From NCBI GenBank assembly GCA_965216195.1, contig OZ244151.1:1860001-1924000 (forward strand): a stretch of DNA of 64,000 nt. The letters run 5' to 3'. This document shows, piece by piece, positions 35,530 to 44,946 of this stretch. The translations under genes were made by a program, and so were the position numbers. This DNA is from Aridibacter sp965216195 (GTDB taxonomy: Bacteria > Acidobacteriota > Blastocatellia > Pyrinomonadales > Pyrinomonadaceae). The notes beneath the pieces were generated by a model, which saw only the letters and a program-made list of their open reading frames with translations, ran no database searches and was not told the DNA's origin. Numbering within the stretch: position 1 is the first letter of the stretch; every line of letters starts with the position of its first letter.

Positions 35530-37899
35530 CTAGGCCGCAACAAGCTCAGCTTGTGCTTTACATTGCTCCAGGCGTTTGGCAACATCGCGATAACCGGGAT
35601 CAGCATTGTGCAATTCTTCGAAAATACCGAGGGCGTTTTCAAAATCTTCTTTCATTAAATGCGCGTTCCCGATTTCGTAGTTAAGTGCCTGCTTTTCCTC
35701 TTCTTCCAAACCGTCAGCCAACATAGCCTTGTTAAACCACTCTATGGAGTCTTCAAAAGAGCTCTTTTCGATAAAGCAGTGGGCGAGAAGCGTGCAGCAC
35801 TGGAGATAGTTTTTTGAATGTTGTTTGGGGTTGATGCATCCGATCGCCCCTTGAAACTCGCGAATCGCATCTTCAAGTAACCCCATTTCCTGATAGGCTA
35901 CGGCATGATGATAGTGATTTTCGTAGTCTTCCTCGGTGCCCAGTACTGCAGACATGTCCTCTTTTTCGGCTCCCGTTGAACTATCCGCTTCTTCCTGGTC
36001 ATCGACAGACTCGCTCGGGCTACCTTCCTCATCAGAACTACGTGGAGATAATTCAGACGATTCTGGCTGCTCCTCTGCCTCTGATTTCTCATCCTCGATA
36101 TCTTCTTCCAATGCGACCTCATCCGCTTCGGTTTCTTCAGCGGCTTCAACCTCAGCCTCCGGCTCTGCCTCTACGCTGGCCTCCGACTCGTCGCTGGCTC
36201 GCTCCTCATCGACCTCTTCGCTGACAGAGTCCTCCTCAATCTGCGTTTCGGAAACCGCATCTTCAGTTTCTAGCTCACCGACCGCCTTTTCCTCTTTTGA
36301 ATCCTCGCTCGTGGAAACAGCAGACATGTTTTCAGAACCATCCGAATTTTGCTCCGGAGTTTCACCCTCTTCAGCCGATTCTTCGTTCATCTTGGTGATA
36401 ATTTCGCGAACCTCATCATAGGCCCTATTTTCACAGTTTTCGTCAATTTCCTTGAGGGTGTGTTCGGCTACGTCCAGATAACCTTGATCGATATAGAACT
36501 TAAGATTTTCGATTTGCTCTTCGGTGCTGATGGTTTTTGTTTCGGAAGCTTCTTTTTCATCATCTTCAATGATTTCAGGCTGAAGATCGGCTTCTGTGAG
36601 TTGGATTTCCGCCTCTTGTTCTTCGCCAAATGAGTCAGCGCTATAAAGTTCGTTCTCTATTTGCTCAAAGGAGCGCACATTTTCCTCAGAAGCAGGTTCA
36701 ACTTCCTCCGGCTCCACTTCCTTTGTTTTACCAAATTCGCTTACTTCCTTAAGTCGCGAAACGTATTTGTCGTCCTGAGGTGAAATCAACAAAAGCTGTC
36801 TAAGCGCAAATTGTTCGTCTTCTATTGAGCCGCTGATTTTTGCAGCGTCCATCATTTGAATCAAGACTCGCTCAAGTTCGAAATCGTCTTTGTGCCAGCC
36901 ATGATAGCGAGTCAACAGCCGTAGCGCCGGAATGTGTTCCGGGTCGCGAGCGATCACTTCGTTAAGTGAATCCAGAAGCCTTTCTGGTTCCTGGCTTACA
37001 AGCAGCTGCTCTGAAATCATCGAAAGAATTCTAACCGCAGAATCTAAATCATCGCGCTGGAGATAGAACTCCGCCAGATCGAGCAGTTTTGGATAGGATT
37101 TTGGCTCCTGCGTAATGAGATCTACTAAAATTTTCTCAGCCTGCTCGGGATCCTCCATGTCAAGGTAGCAATCTACTGACAAACATATTACGTCTTTATT
37201 GTAAGGTTCTTTCTCAAGTATTTCTTCCAGGGTTTTAACGCCCTCTTCGGGATACCCAAGCTTAATCTGGGAATTCACGTATCCGCGAATGGCCTCCAAA
37301 TCGCTTGATGTGACCTCCAATGCGCGTGAGAATGCCGCGACTGCCTCCTCGTGCTTTTCACTTTGCGCCAGTCTATTTCCGCCCTCTACGAATGCGCGAG
37401 CGGCCTCTTCTTCCTGATCATTTTGCCAATAAAAATCGGCAATCTTAAGATAGATTTCGTTGTTCTTAGGATCAAGCTCAGCGATTTTCTCCCAGATCGT
37501 AAAAGCCTCAACTTGCTTACCCTCGCTTTCGTAATCCTCCGCAAGTTTAGCGTAGTGCGCTCTTGCCTCTGCCCGCGATCCTCTCTGTTCGTAAAGCTCC
37601 GCCAACTTTATCGCGATTTCTTTTGAATCGGGTTCGAGACGATGGATTTTGTTGTAAACCGCAACTGCCTTCTTTTCAAATCCATTTAAATGATAGTGCT
37701 CTGCTACCAACTCATATGCTCGAATTGCTGACTTTTGATCATCGGCTTTTAGATGCAAATCGCCAAGCATATTCACAGTATTGACGTCATCCGGATCGTT
37801 CTCGACAATCTGCTGGTAGGCTTTAATCGCGTCCGAAATCTTTCCGCGTGCCAAAAGACCCTCAGCGGTTCGCATAGCTTTATTTTTATCAAAATCCAT
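35530..37899 (-). CDS. large tetratricopeptide repeat protein with acidic linker
   Basis: 789 residues. N-terminal array of about ten TPR units (1-390), then a very acidic, low-complexity linker (about 400-650, long runs of Glu/Asp/Ser) and a second TPR cluster at the C-terminus (about 660-780). There is no signal peptide; probably a cytoplasmic scaffold. The acidic linker gives long false open frames on the opposite strand. Divergent from the sugar nucleotidyltransferase gene; similar TPR proteins occur near motility and envelope genes, but the role is unknown. Confidence 0.85.
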   Translation of the reverse strand: MDFDKNKAMRTAEGLLARGKISDAIKAYQQIVENDPDDVNTVNMLGDLHLKADDQKSAIRAYELVAEHYHLNGFEKKAVAVYNKIHRLEPDSKEIAIKLAELYEQRGSRAEARAHYAKLAEDYESEGKQVEAFTIWEKIAELDPKNNEIYLKIADFYWQNDQEEEAARAFVEGGNRLAQSEKHEEAVAAFSRALEVTSSDLEAIRGYVNSQIKLGYPEEGVKTLEEILEKEPYNKDVICLSVDCYLDMEDPEQAEKILVDLITQEPKSYPKLLDLAEFYLQRDDLDSAVRILSMISEQLLVSQEPERLLDSLNEVIARDPEHIPALRLLTRYHGWHKDDFELERVLIQMMDAAKISGSIEDEQFALRQLLLISPQDDKYVSRLKEVSEFGKTKEVEPEEVEPASEENVRSFEQIENELYSADSFGEEQEAEIQLTEADLQPEIIEDDEKEASETKTISTEEQIENLKFYIDQGYLDVAEHTLKEIDENCENRAYDEVREIITKMNEESAEEGETPEQNSDGSENMSAVSTSEDSKEEKAVGELETEDAVSETQIEEDSVSEEVDEERASDESEASVEAEPEAEVEAAEETEADEVALEEDIEDEKSEAEEQPESSELSPRSSDEEGSPSESVDDQEEADSSTGAEKEDMSAVLGTEEDYENHYHHAVAYQEMGLLEDAIREFQGAIGCINPKQHSKNYLQCCTLLAHCFIEKSSFEDSIEWFNKAMLADGLEEEEKQALNYEIGNAHLMKEDFENALGIFEELHNADPGYRDVAKRLEQCKAQAELVAA

Positions 37900-38137
37900 T
37901 GAAAAAATTTGGAGGTATCTAGAAACCTTCGTTAATTGTTAGTTGGAGATTTAGCGGGAATCGCAAAGCAACAAATGCGCAGTTTTGTCGCCACCCTGCA
38001 ACTACCAATCTAACACCCTTAGAATAAGAATGTCAACATTTTTTAACATTGTTAAACTTCGTATTAGTTCGGTAGTTCTAGATGACCGCATGGTTGACAA
38101 AACTCCCGGCGCGATGAAAACTATATTTAATTATCTT

Positions 38138-39175
38138 ATGCAAGCTTTGATTCTCGCTAACGGCAAAGGTACTGTTCTCCGCCCTCTAACTGTTTACACT
38201 CCAAAACCAATTATTCCGATAGTAAATAAACCCTTATTGCTCTATCAGATAGAGATATTAAAGCGCGCTGGAGTTGAACAGATCACTTTATTTACAGACT
38301 ACCAGCCGGGAAAAATTGAGCATTTGGTTGGCCACGAAGAAGAGCTCGGGGTTGAGCTTCGTTATGTTGTCGAGCCACAGCCTTTGGGCACAGCCGGAGC
38401 GTACAAATTTGCGTCGAAATACTCTCAGGATCGGACGATAATTCTTAACGGTGATATTCTCTCCGACTTTGTAATCGCAAAACTCCTTAAGCGACATCAG
38501 GGTGCTGGTGCAGACTTTTCAATTGCTACGACAAAGGCGGATGAGCATTCGAAATTCGGTGCGGTAAAGGTAGATGATGGGAATCGTGTTATTGAATACG
38601 TTCCTGATCTTTCCAAGACCGATGCAGAAGATGAGTTTGAATTTATGAATGCAGGCATCTATGTTGCAGAATCAGGTGTTTCGGAAACGATCCCGCAGAC
38701 CGCTCCGCTGTCTTTCAAGCACGAGATCTTCCCGGAGATGTTAAAACGCAATCAACCGATCCATGCGTTTCCAATCGAAGACGATTATTGGTGCTCGATT
38801 GATTCGCTCGAAAAATATCTGAGTGCTCACACAGACTTTCTTAACGGCGAATTAAGAAATTTTAAGCTGGAAAACGGAAACGACTACGAGCGTGCAACCT
38901 CGGCATTTATTGATGAAAAATCCGTGATTGATGATGATTGTGTGATTAAATCAAACGCGAAAATCATCAATTCCGTTTTAGGAAAAGGAGTCCAGATCGA
39001 AGAGAGTGCAATTGTCGAAAACTCGGTTGTTTGGGCACGAACGCGCATTTCCAGTTCGGCTAGAATTAAAAATGCAATCATTGCGAGCAGTTGCTATATT
39101 GGCAAGAATTCAGTAATCAGCGAAGGGGCGGTTTTGGGCGATAAAGTTTCGCTTACCGACTATTCGAGAGTCTAA
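38138..39175 (+). CDS. NDP-sugar pyrophosphorylase-like protein, degenerate signature
   Basis: 345 residues. N-terminal nucleotidyltransferase domain (1-235) plus a left-handed beta-helix of hexapeptide repeats (250-340). The start at 38138 gives the expected MQALILA; the frame is open further upstream, but without conservation. The family signature GG-x-GTRLRPLT reads NGKGTVLRPLT, so a Gly and the catalytic Arg are replaced (N8, V13). The metal site NGDILSD is kept, but the later W-x-D-x-G motif reads WCSIDS. Probably binds a sugar nucleotide but may be inactive, like regulatory GMPPA. Confidence 0.75.
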   Translation: MQALILANGKGTVLRPLTVYTPKPIIPIVNKPLLLYQIEILKRAGVEQITLFTDYQPGKIEHLVGHEEELGVELRYVVEPQPLGTAGAYKFASKYSQDRTIILNGDILSDFVIAKLLKRHQGAGADFSIATTKADEHSKFGAVKVDDGNRVIEYVPDLSKTDAEDEFEFMNAGIYVAESGVSETIPQTAPLSFKHEIFPEMLKRNQPIHAFPIEDDYWCSIDSLEKYLSAHTDFLNGELRNFKLENGNDYERATSAFIDEKSVIDDDCVIKSNAKIINSVLGKGVQIEESAIVENSVVWARTRISSSARIKNAIIASSCYIGKNSVISEGAVLGDKVSLTDYSRV

Positions 39176-39188
39176 AGCCGCCATTTAA

Positions 39189-40022
39189 ATGCCAGAACTA
39201 CCCGAAGTCGAACTCGTCGTACGTGCCTTGAACAAACTTGTAAAAGGTAAACGAATTCTTAAGGCCTTGTTGCATCGCGAGAAACTTGCTCCGGAAACTC
39301 CATCAAAAATATTCTCAAAACAACTACGTAACTGTGTCTTGAAGGGGATTACGCGCCGAGGCAAACATATCCTTATCGGGCTGAGCAACTCAAAAACACT
39401 CATAGTTCACTTGCGTATGAGCGGTCGCTTTATGTTGCTTCCCCTTGAAGAAAACGACCCAAAATTCTCTCACGCCGTATTTTATCTCGAAAACAAACAG
39501 AAGTTGGTTTTTCAGGACCAACGTCACTTCGGGTTTATGAGAATAGTTGAAACAGCGGAAGTTTATGAAACCAAAGAACTCAAGAAACTTGCGCCTGAAC
39601 CGTTTTCCAAGGAGTTTTCAAAAAGTTACTTTTTGAACAACTTGCGTTCCTCAAAAAGAAGGATAAAAGATTTCCTACTCGACCAAACAAAAGTTTCGGG
39701 ACTCGGCAATATTTACTCGGTTGAAGCCCTGTTCCTAGCACGTCTAAACCCGCAAATTCGTACGGACAGAGTATCGACGGTCAAAGCAAACCGTCTTCAC
39801 AGGTACATCATTGAAGTTCTTCAGGAATCGATAGATTATAGTTCGACGCTCAATGTTGATCCCGAAAATTTTGAAGGAAATTATTATGGCGGCGCTTACG
39901 AAAACCAATGGCGGGTTTACGATCGCGATGGCGAACCTTGCGTTAAATGCAAAACTAAAATAAAGAGAATCAAGCAAGGCGCGCGTTCGAGTTATTATTG
40001 TCCGCGCTGTCAACGCATATAA
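39189..40022 (+). CDS. mutM: formamidopyrimidine-DNA glycosylase
   Basis: 277 residues. Removes 8-oxoguanine and cuts the abasic site. N-terminal catalytic Pro and Glu (MPELPEVE), H2TH domain with KVSGLGNIYSVEALF, and a C-terminal zinc finger with C251, C254, C271 and C274. Starts 13 bases after the nucleotidyltransferase stop. Intact in every key position. Confidence 0.96.
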   Translation: MPELPEVELVVRALNKLVKGKRILKALLHREKLAPETPSKIFSKQLRNCVLKGITRRGKHILIGLSNSKTLIVHLRMSGRFMLLPLEENDPKFSHAVFYLENKQKLVFQDQRHFGFMRIVETAEVYETKELKKLAPEPFSKEFSKSYFLNNLRSSKRRIKDFLLDQTKVSGLGNIYSVEALFLARLNPQIRTDRVSTVKANRLHRYIIEVLQESIDYSSTLNVDPENFEGNYYGGAYENQWRVYDRDGEPCVKCKTKIKRIKQGARSSYYCPRCQRI

Positions 40023-40124
40023 TGCGACTACTAATCCCGTTTGTTTGGCATCTCAATCATGTTGACAACTTTTGACAAAAATGGTTTGGCATCCAAAACT
40101 CTATTCACAAGCTGGAGCAAAAAT

Positions 40125-41180
40125 ATGAACTGTTATTCTTCGATTTTACTGACAATAGCGGCGTTAGTGCTTTTTTCGCCTCTAAATATTTACGCCTGCG
40201 CATGCTGTGCAGACGAAGGTTATTACCGAATATCGGTTGCAAAGCCGGATGACTATATGCTCGGGGAGTTTAAGAAACTCCGCGTAGGAGAAACTCGGCT
40301 TTACACTACACCCGCCTACCCTGATGACATAAAAGGACTGGATCCAAAGGTAGGCAAATATACGGTTGAAACCTCGGTGAGTGCTGATGGTTGGTCGTTT
40401 GCTTTTACCGGTGAAAACGGAAAAACTGGAACTCTTGCGTTAAAAATGCCCAAAAAATTCGTAGATTACGCTGTAGATACTCAAGACGGGAAATGGCGCG
40501 AAGAACCCTCAGGGCAGGTCAGTCTTTACAAGGAATGGCGTTTTAAGGCAAAGGTAAAGGATGGATCGGGAATTTTCAAAGACGGAATGAGTCGCGGCAC
40601 CGAGTATTTTCTCGTCTTTCAGGGATCGGGTAATGCCTGCAATAGCGCGGATGACATTAAGGCGTGGAGGTTAGAAATCACGGGCAGAAAAGCGAGCTAC
40701 GCTTTTTACGGACGCTCCGGAGAGGAAAATTCAAGCGATAGTTCAACCAAAGCCGGCAATGGCGAAACGCAACGAAAACCTGTAAAACAAGCGGTCAAAG
40801 TCTCCAATCTTGTCGGTTCGGGATATTCAGGTTGCGGTTGTTCGGGCTGGCGTTTTGAGGACCTGAAAGACAACTCGAAAAAACCCATGTTTTGGTCTGA
40901 ATTTAAATCGGACGGTTCTCCGGAAACGCTTATTATGAACATCGGTGGGAAAGATACCGAGCTCAAACTGTTAAAAAAAGCGCCTCGTCCGGAAAAGGAA
41001 AAAGTTGGTGATAAATTCTCCGATGAGTACCTGGCAGATGGTATGAAAGTGGTTCTCGAATACACGACAAAAAAACTGCCCTGCGAAGAATGTGAAGGTA
41101 CTGATTATGACGTTGTTGCAACTGTAATCGGCGAATATTCCGGAAAGGTTATGACACTTTTTGGCTCGTGCGGCTGCTGA
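40125..41180 (+). CDS. secreted cysteine-rich protein of unknown function
   Basis: 351 residues from the ATG at 40125 (GGAG seven bases before it); longer forms start without a ribosome site. Signal peptide 1-24 ending at CACCADEGYY, so the mature protein begins with a Cys-rich motif. Further Cys groups: SGCGCSGW in the middle, LPCEECEG, and FGSCGC at the extreme C-terminus. Predicted beta-rich, two halves joined by a Ser/Lys-rich linker. The cysteines could form disulfides or bind metal. I do not recognise the family. Confidence 0.65.
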   Translation: MNCYSSILLTIAALVLFSPLNIYACACCADEGYYRISVAKPDDYMLGEFKKLRVGETRLYTTPAYPDDIKGLDPKVGKYTVETSVSADGWSFAFTGENGKTGTLALKMPKKFVDYAVDTQDGKWREEPSGQVSLYKEWRFKAKVKDGSGIFKDGMSRGTEYFLVFQGSGNACNSADDIKAWRLEITGRKASYAFYGRSGEENSSDSSTKAGNGETQRKPVKQAVKVSNLVGSGYSGCGCSGWRFEDLKDNSKKPMFWSEFKSDGSPETLIMNIGGKDTELKLLKKAPRPEKEKVGDKFSDEYLADGMKVVLEYTTKKLPCEECEGTDYDVVATVIGEYSGKVMTLFGSCGC

Positions 41181-41227
41181 AATTTGCTTGACTAATGAGA
41201 AACTAACAAGCATTATTGTCTCCAACG

Positions 41228-41291
41228 ATTTGTGGTGAGTTATGGCAACTTGCGACCACGTAAAACAAACTGCTAAACAGCTAAAACAGGT
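41228..41291 (+). promoter_or_regulatory. probable SAM-II (SAM-alpha) riboswitch
   Basis: Upstream of the methionine synthase gene. P1 is GTGGT/ACCAC (41232-41236, 41255-41259), the loop contains GAGTTA and ends TTGC, and the 3' part is GTAAAACAA...GCTAAA...GCTAAAACAGG, close to the conserved SAM-II stretch GTTAAACAA...GCTAAA. The pseudoknot pairing of loop and 3' end is not fully convincing by eye, because the loop lacks the usual CC. The genomic context (metH) is the usual one. Confidence 0.6.
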
Positions 41292-41299
41292 ATCGAAGA

Positions 41300-41333
41300 A
41301 GCCTTGTGTTGTTTAGCACAGGGCTTTTATTTT
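41300..41333 (+). terminator. terminator-like hairpin in the metH leader
   Basis: Stem AGCCTTGTG / CACAGGGCT (one T-G pair) at 41300-41308 and 41317-41325, then TTTTATTTT and the ATG at 41334. It may be the expression platform of the riboswitch, by attenuation or by hiding the start. Confidence 0.65.
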
Positions 41334-43196
41334 ATGAAGAATTTTCGGGAAATTTTAGATAACGAAAGTGTTTACGTTTTTGATGGGGCGGTAGGAACTC
41401 GGTTTTATGATAAAGGCGTTTACATAAATAACAGCTACGATGAATTAAACTTAACCGCGCCCGACCTCGTGCAAGAAGTCCACGAAGAGTACGTCAGCGC
41501 CGGCGCGGATATCATCGAAACAAATACGTTTGGTGCGACCTGTCACAAGCTAAAGCAATACGGTCTTGAAGAAAAACTCAAAGAAATTAATATTGCAGCA
41601 GCACAGATCGCTCGAAGAGCTGCGGGTGAGGCTGCTTTTGTTGCCGGTGCAATCGGTCCGCTTGACCTAAGAATCGAGCCTTACGGTCCAACCTCCTTTG
41701 ATGAGGCAAAAGAAATGTTTTCGGAACAAGTTGCCGCTTTGCTCGACGGTGGCGTTGAACTTTTTGTTTTGGAAACCTTTGCCGATTTGTCGGAAATTCA
41801 GCAGGCGATTAATGCCATTAAAGGGCTTTGCGATCTACCGATCGTTGCTCAAATTCAAATTCAGACGGATTACAAAACTGTGTTTGGAGCGACGTCCGAC
41901 ATTTTCACAAAAAGACTCGACGAATGGGGGGCCGATGTAATTGGATTAAACTGCGGCGTTGGACCCAACCACATTCTTACCGAGATCGAAAAAATGAGGG
42001 AGCTTACGGATAGAAAGCTCGCCGCCCAGCCAAACGCCGGTTTGCCGCGCGATGTTCAGGGAAGACAGTTTTATATGTGCTCTCCTGAATATATGTCAGA
42101 ATTCGCTCGGCGTTTCATACAGGCAGGTGCACATTTTATCGGTGGTTGCTGCGGAACAACACCGAGTCACATTAAATTGATGTCATCATCGGTGCGTTCG
42201 CTGAGTCCGCGCCAGACGCAGGTTGTTGTAAAAGAGCCGACGACATCTACAAAGAAAAGAGTTAAACAAGTCGATCCCATATCGCCGCTAGAGCGCTCGA
42301 ATTGGTCACGAAAAGTGGCTCAAGGCGAATTCGTCACGTCTGTGGAGGTGCTGCCTCCAAAGGGTGTTTCGGCGGCGCGAACGCTGAAGTCGATAGGTTT
42401 TTTGAAAGAGGCTGGAGTGGATGCGGTAAATATCCCTGATGGTCCGCGTGCTCAAACGCGTATGTCAGCTCAGGCAACGGCTGTTTTAGTCGAACAGAAG
42501 GTTGGCATCGAAGCAGTTCTGCACTATTGCTGTCGCGACCGAAATTTGCTCGGTATGATGTCTGATTTACTCGGGGCAGCGGCGTTAGGATTGCGAAATC
42601 TTTTGATTATTACCGGCGATCCACCAAAAATGGGCCCGTATCCAGACGCAACGGCCGTTTTCGATATTGACTCAATTGGTTTGACAAACATGGTCAATAA
42701 ACTCAATCACGGCTTAGATTTGGGGAATAACCCCATCGGCGATCCCACGGCTTTTTCAATTGGAGTCGGAGTAAACCCGGGGGCAATTAATCTTGACGAG
42801 GAAATTCGGCGTTTTGAATGGAAGGTCGAAGCCGGAGCGGAATATGCAATCACTCAACCGGTTTATGACACAGATCAGCTGCAGACTTTTATTGACAAAG
42901 TTTCACACTTAAACACTCCGATAATTGCCGGAATCTTCCCACTGATTTCGAGCCGCAACGCAGAATTTATGCACAACGAGGTTCCGGGTGTCCGGGTTAC
43001 CGAAGAAATTCGCAAACGCATGGCGAAAGCTTCGGAAAAAAGTAAAGAACACGCCCGTGAGGAAGGTTTGGCGATTGCCCGCGAGTCGCTAACGGAAATC
43101 CAACATGCGATTAAGGGTGTGCAGGTTTCCGCGCCTTTTGGCAAGGTAAAATACGCACTAAAGGTATTTGACGTTCTGCCTAGTTTTCAGAGCTAG
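41334..43196 (+). CDS. bifunctional homocysteine S-methyltransferase / methylenetetrahydrofolate reductase
   Basis: 620 residues. N-terminal homocysteine methyltransferase domain (5-295) with zinc ligands C207 (GLNCGVGP), C272 and C273 (GGCCGTTP); C-terminal MTHFR barrel (about 325-615) with LLIITGDPPK and QPVYD. Methyl-THF made by the reductase can be used for methionine synthesis by the same protein, as proposed for YitJ. It lacks the cobalamin-binding module of MetH. The ATG at 41334 follows the leader hairpin; upstream TTG starts lie in that hairpin and are rejected. Regulation by SAM is likely. Confidence 0.93.
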   Translation: MKNFREILDNESVYVFDGAVGTRFYDKGVYINNSYDELNLTAPDLVQEVHEEYVSAGADIIETNTFGATCHKLKQYGLEEKLKEINIAAAQIARRAAGEAAFVAGAIGPLDLRIEPYGPTSFDEAKEMFSEQVAALLDGGVELFVLETFADLSEIQQAINAIKGLCDLPIVAQIQIQTDYKTVFGATSDIFTKRLDEWGADVIGLNCGVGPNHILTEIEKMRELTDRKLAAQPNAGLPRDVQGRQFYMCSPEYMSEFARRFIQAGAHFIGGCCGTTPSHIKLMSSSVRSLSPRQTQVVVKEPTTSTKKRVKQVDPISPLERSNWSRKVAQGEFVTSVEVLPPKGVSAARTLKSIGFLKEAGVDAVNIPDGPRAQTRMSAQATAVLVEQKVGIEAVLHYCCRDRNLLGMMSDLLGAAALGLRNLLIITGDPPKMGPYPDATAVFDIDSIGLTNMVNKLNHGLDLGNNPIGDPTAFSIGVGVNPGAINLDEEIRRFEWKVEAGAEYAITQPVYDTDQLQTFIDKVSHLNTPIIAGIFPLISSRNAEFMHNEVPGVRVTEEIRKRMAKASEKSKEHAREEGLAIARESLTEIQHAIKGVQVSAPFGKVKYALKVFDVLPSFQS

Positions 43197-43276
43197 GAGG
43201 AACCCGTTGGGTTAAACCGGAAGCAATCGCTGACCAGCGTTTTGGTAGAAACACTCAAGAAAAATCCGTTCGGAAT

Positions 43277-43567
43277 CTATCGAGGATCTTTCCCAAATTC
43301 AATCGTTCTTATAACGCCTTTTTTTAGTTTGTTTGGATTGGGCTTTGGCGGGTTTGCCAGCGTAAACCGGTGATTGTATTTCTCTTCATCCGCTTCCCCG
43401 GGCCCGCTCTGCCATTCGTATTTCACTACAGCTCCATCTTCAAATTTATAACTTCTTTCAATTTTTGTTTCGCTGTATTTTACAGTTTCCTCATGAACAA
43501 AACGTGTCTGGATATCTTCGATAATACTGGTAACGTAAATATCGGTGTGATTAGTTTTTCGTGTCAT
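43277..43567 (-). CDS. small hypothetical protein
   Basis: 96 residues, soluble, charged, beta-rich pattern (ERSYKFEDGAVVKYEWQSG), Lys/Pro-rich near the C-terminus. ATG start 37 bases downstream of the neighbouring MDR gene on the same strand, so possibly co-transcribed. No family recognised. Confidence 0.55.
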   Translation of the reverse strand: MTRKTNHTDIYVTSIIEDIQTRFVHEETVKYSETKIERSYKFEDGAVVKYEWQSGPGEADEEKYNHRFTLANPPKPNPNKLKKGVIRTIEFGKDPR

Positions 43568-43604
43568 CGTATTTTATCGGGGTAGAGCGGTAAAATTGGG
43601 CTTA

Positions 43605-44579
43605 TTATAGTACATCGTCAGGAATCAATACAATTTTGCCCGAAGACTTCCCTTCTATGACTTCTACGTGGGCGTCTGCAGCGTGGGCGAGCGGATAAAT
43701 TTTGCCAACTTCAGGTTTCAAAACCCCTTTGCTTAACCCCTCAAAGATCGCCTCATGAATTTCCTCAAATTCTTCGCGCGATGCATTAAACAGCGAAACT
43801 CCCAAAATCGAAGCATCTTTTCCCATCGTTAGACGCGGATCAAATTCCAAACTCCCCCGGCTTCCAATCACTACAATTCTTCCGAATTTGGCCAAAACCT
43901 TAAAATCCTTTACCAAATTTACATTTGCAAGCATTTCAAGAACTATATTCACACCCTGACCATCTGTGGTTTCCAGTATTTGATCCAGGTAGTTTCCTTC
44001 CGAGTGATCAAAAACAAAATCAGCGCCCATTTCAGCCACGATTCTTTTGCCTTTTTCCGAGCTCGCAGTGCCGACAACAGTTAAACCCGCATTCTTCGCC
44101 CATTGAATCGATGCAACGCCTACTGCGCCGCTTGCGCCATGGATTAAAACTGTTTCGCCTGCCTTTGCATTCGCCCGCTTAAATAATGCGCGATGAGCGG
44201 TCGCGTACGGAACAAAAACTCCCGCCCCTTCCTCGAAGCTGGAACCCCCTGGAAGACGCCATACCTGGCTCTCTTCGCATAAAGCAAACTCAGCGTAGGT
44301 TCCCGTCAAAGAACCCGCTAAGTAAACTCTATCTCCCGCTTTAACCTTATCAATCTCCACTCCAACGGATTCAACAACACCAGCACCATCTTTCCCCGGT
44401 GTAAACGGCAAAGGCGGTGTAGAAGGATGAACTCCCTGTCTCACATATGTATCTACAGGGTTTACTCCCGCTGCTCTTACCCGTACCAAAACTTGGTTGC
44501 CGGCAGGCTCTAAATCCGAAAGCTCCTCAAGTTTCATCACTTCCGGCTTTCCGTATTTTTTTACAACAATCGCTTTCAC
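43605..44579 (-). CDS. zeta-crystallin-like NADPH:quinone reductase (MDR family)
   Basis: 324 residues. GroES-like N-terminal domain without zinc ligands and a Rossmann domain with HGASGAVG near residue 150. Members reduce quinones with NADPH by one electron. R1 repeats fill the space upstream and begin 15 bases before the start, so the promoter must lie in or beyond them. Confidence 0.88.
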   Translation of the reverse strand: MKAIVVKKYGKPEVMKLEELSDLEPAGNQVLVRVRAAGVNPVDTYVRQGVHPSTPPLPFTPGKDGAGVVESVGVEIDKVKAGDRVYLAGSLTGTYAEFALCEESQVWRLPGGSSFEEGAGVFVPYATAHRALFKRANAKAGETVLIHGASGAVGVASIQWAKNAGLTVVGTASSEKGKRIVAEMGADFVFDHSEGNYLDQILETTDGQGVNIVLEMLANVNLVKDFKVLAKFGRIVVIGSRGSLEFDPRLTMGKDASILGVSLFNASREEFEEIHEAIFEGLSKGVLKPEVGKIYPLAHAADAHVEVIEGKSSGKIVLIPDDVL

Positions 44580-44593
44580 GTCTTTTTCAAAAT

Positions 44594-44871
44594 TGCGGAA
44601 ACCTGCACGCAGTAAGGGTGTTCCCTCTCATAATGTTCTCAATCGTCTTGCGGAAACCCGCACGGAGTATGGGTATTCTTCATTTGCGTTAAAATATAAC
44701 TTTCGAGAACCTAAACTTTCGACACACTTACTTCGTGCGTGTTTCTGCACTCTAAATATAACTTTCGAGAACCTAAACTTTCGACACACTTACTTCGTGC
44801 GTGTTTCTGCACTCTAATTCGCGTCGATTCACTAGCAAACCTCTGCACACCACCTCGTGCGTCTTTCTCCA
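44594..44871. repeat. R1 repeat cluster C2 and tandem 62-bp duplication
   Basis: The 367-base gap between the MDR and trxA genes holds two forward R1 copies (44594-44624 and 44649-44680), two reverse copies (44721-44749 and 44783-44811) and a decayed reverse copy (about 44845-44871). The reverse copies are part of a near-exact direct duplication with 62-base period (44692-44753 and 44754-44815) that includes the flank AACTTTCGAGAACCTAAAC. The rest (44872-44946) has a weak hairpin AGCAGTGAGCA/TGCTCGCTGTT after trxA. Confidence 0.85.
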
Positions 44872-44946
44872 TTTTAACCCTAAAATAACAAACAGCGAGC
44901 AATTCAAAAAAACTGCTCACTGCTAACCGTTCACTGATGACTGTCT

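Noticed and set aside
35936..36421. Plus-strand 161-codon Ser-rich frame
   Set aside because: Antisense of the Glu/Asp-rich linker of the TPR protein; low-complexity artefact.
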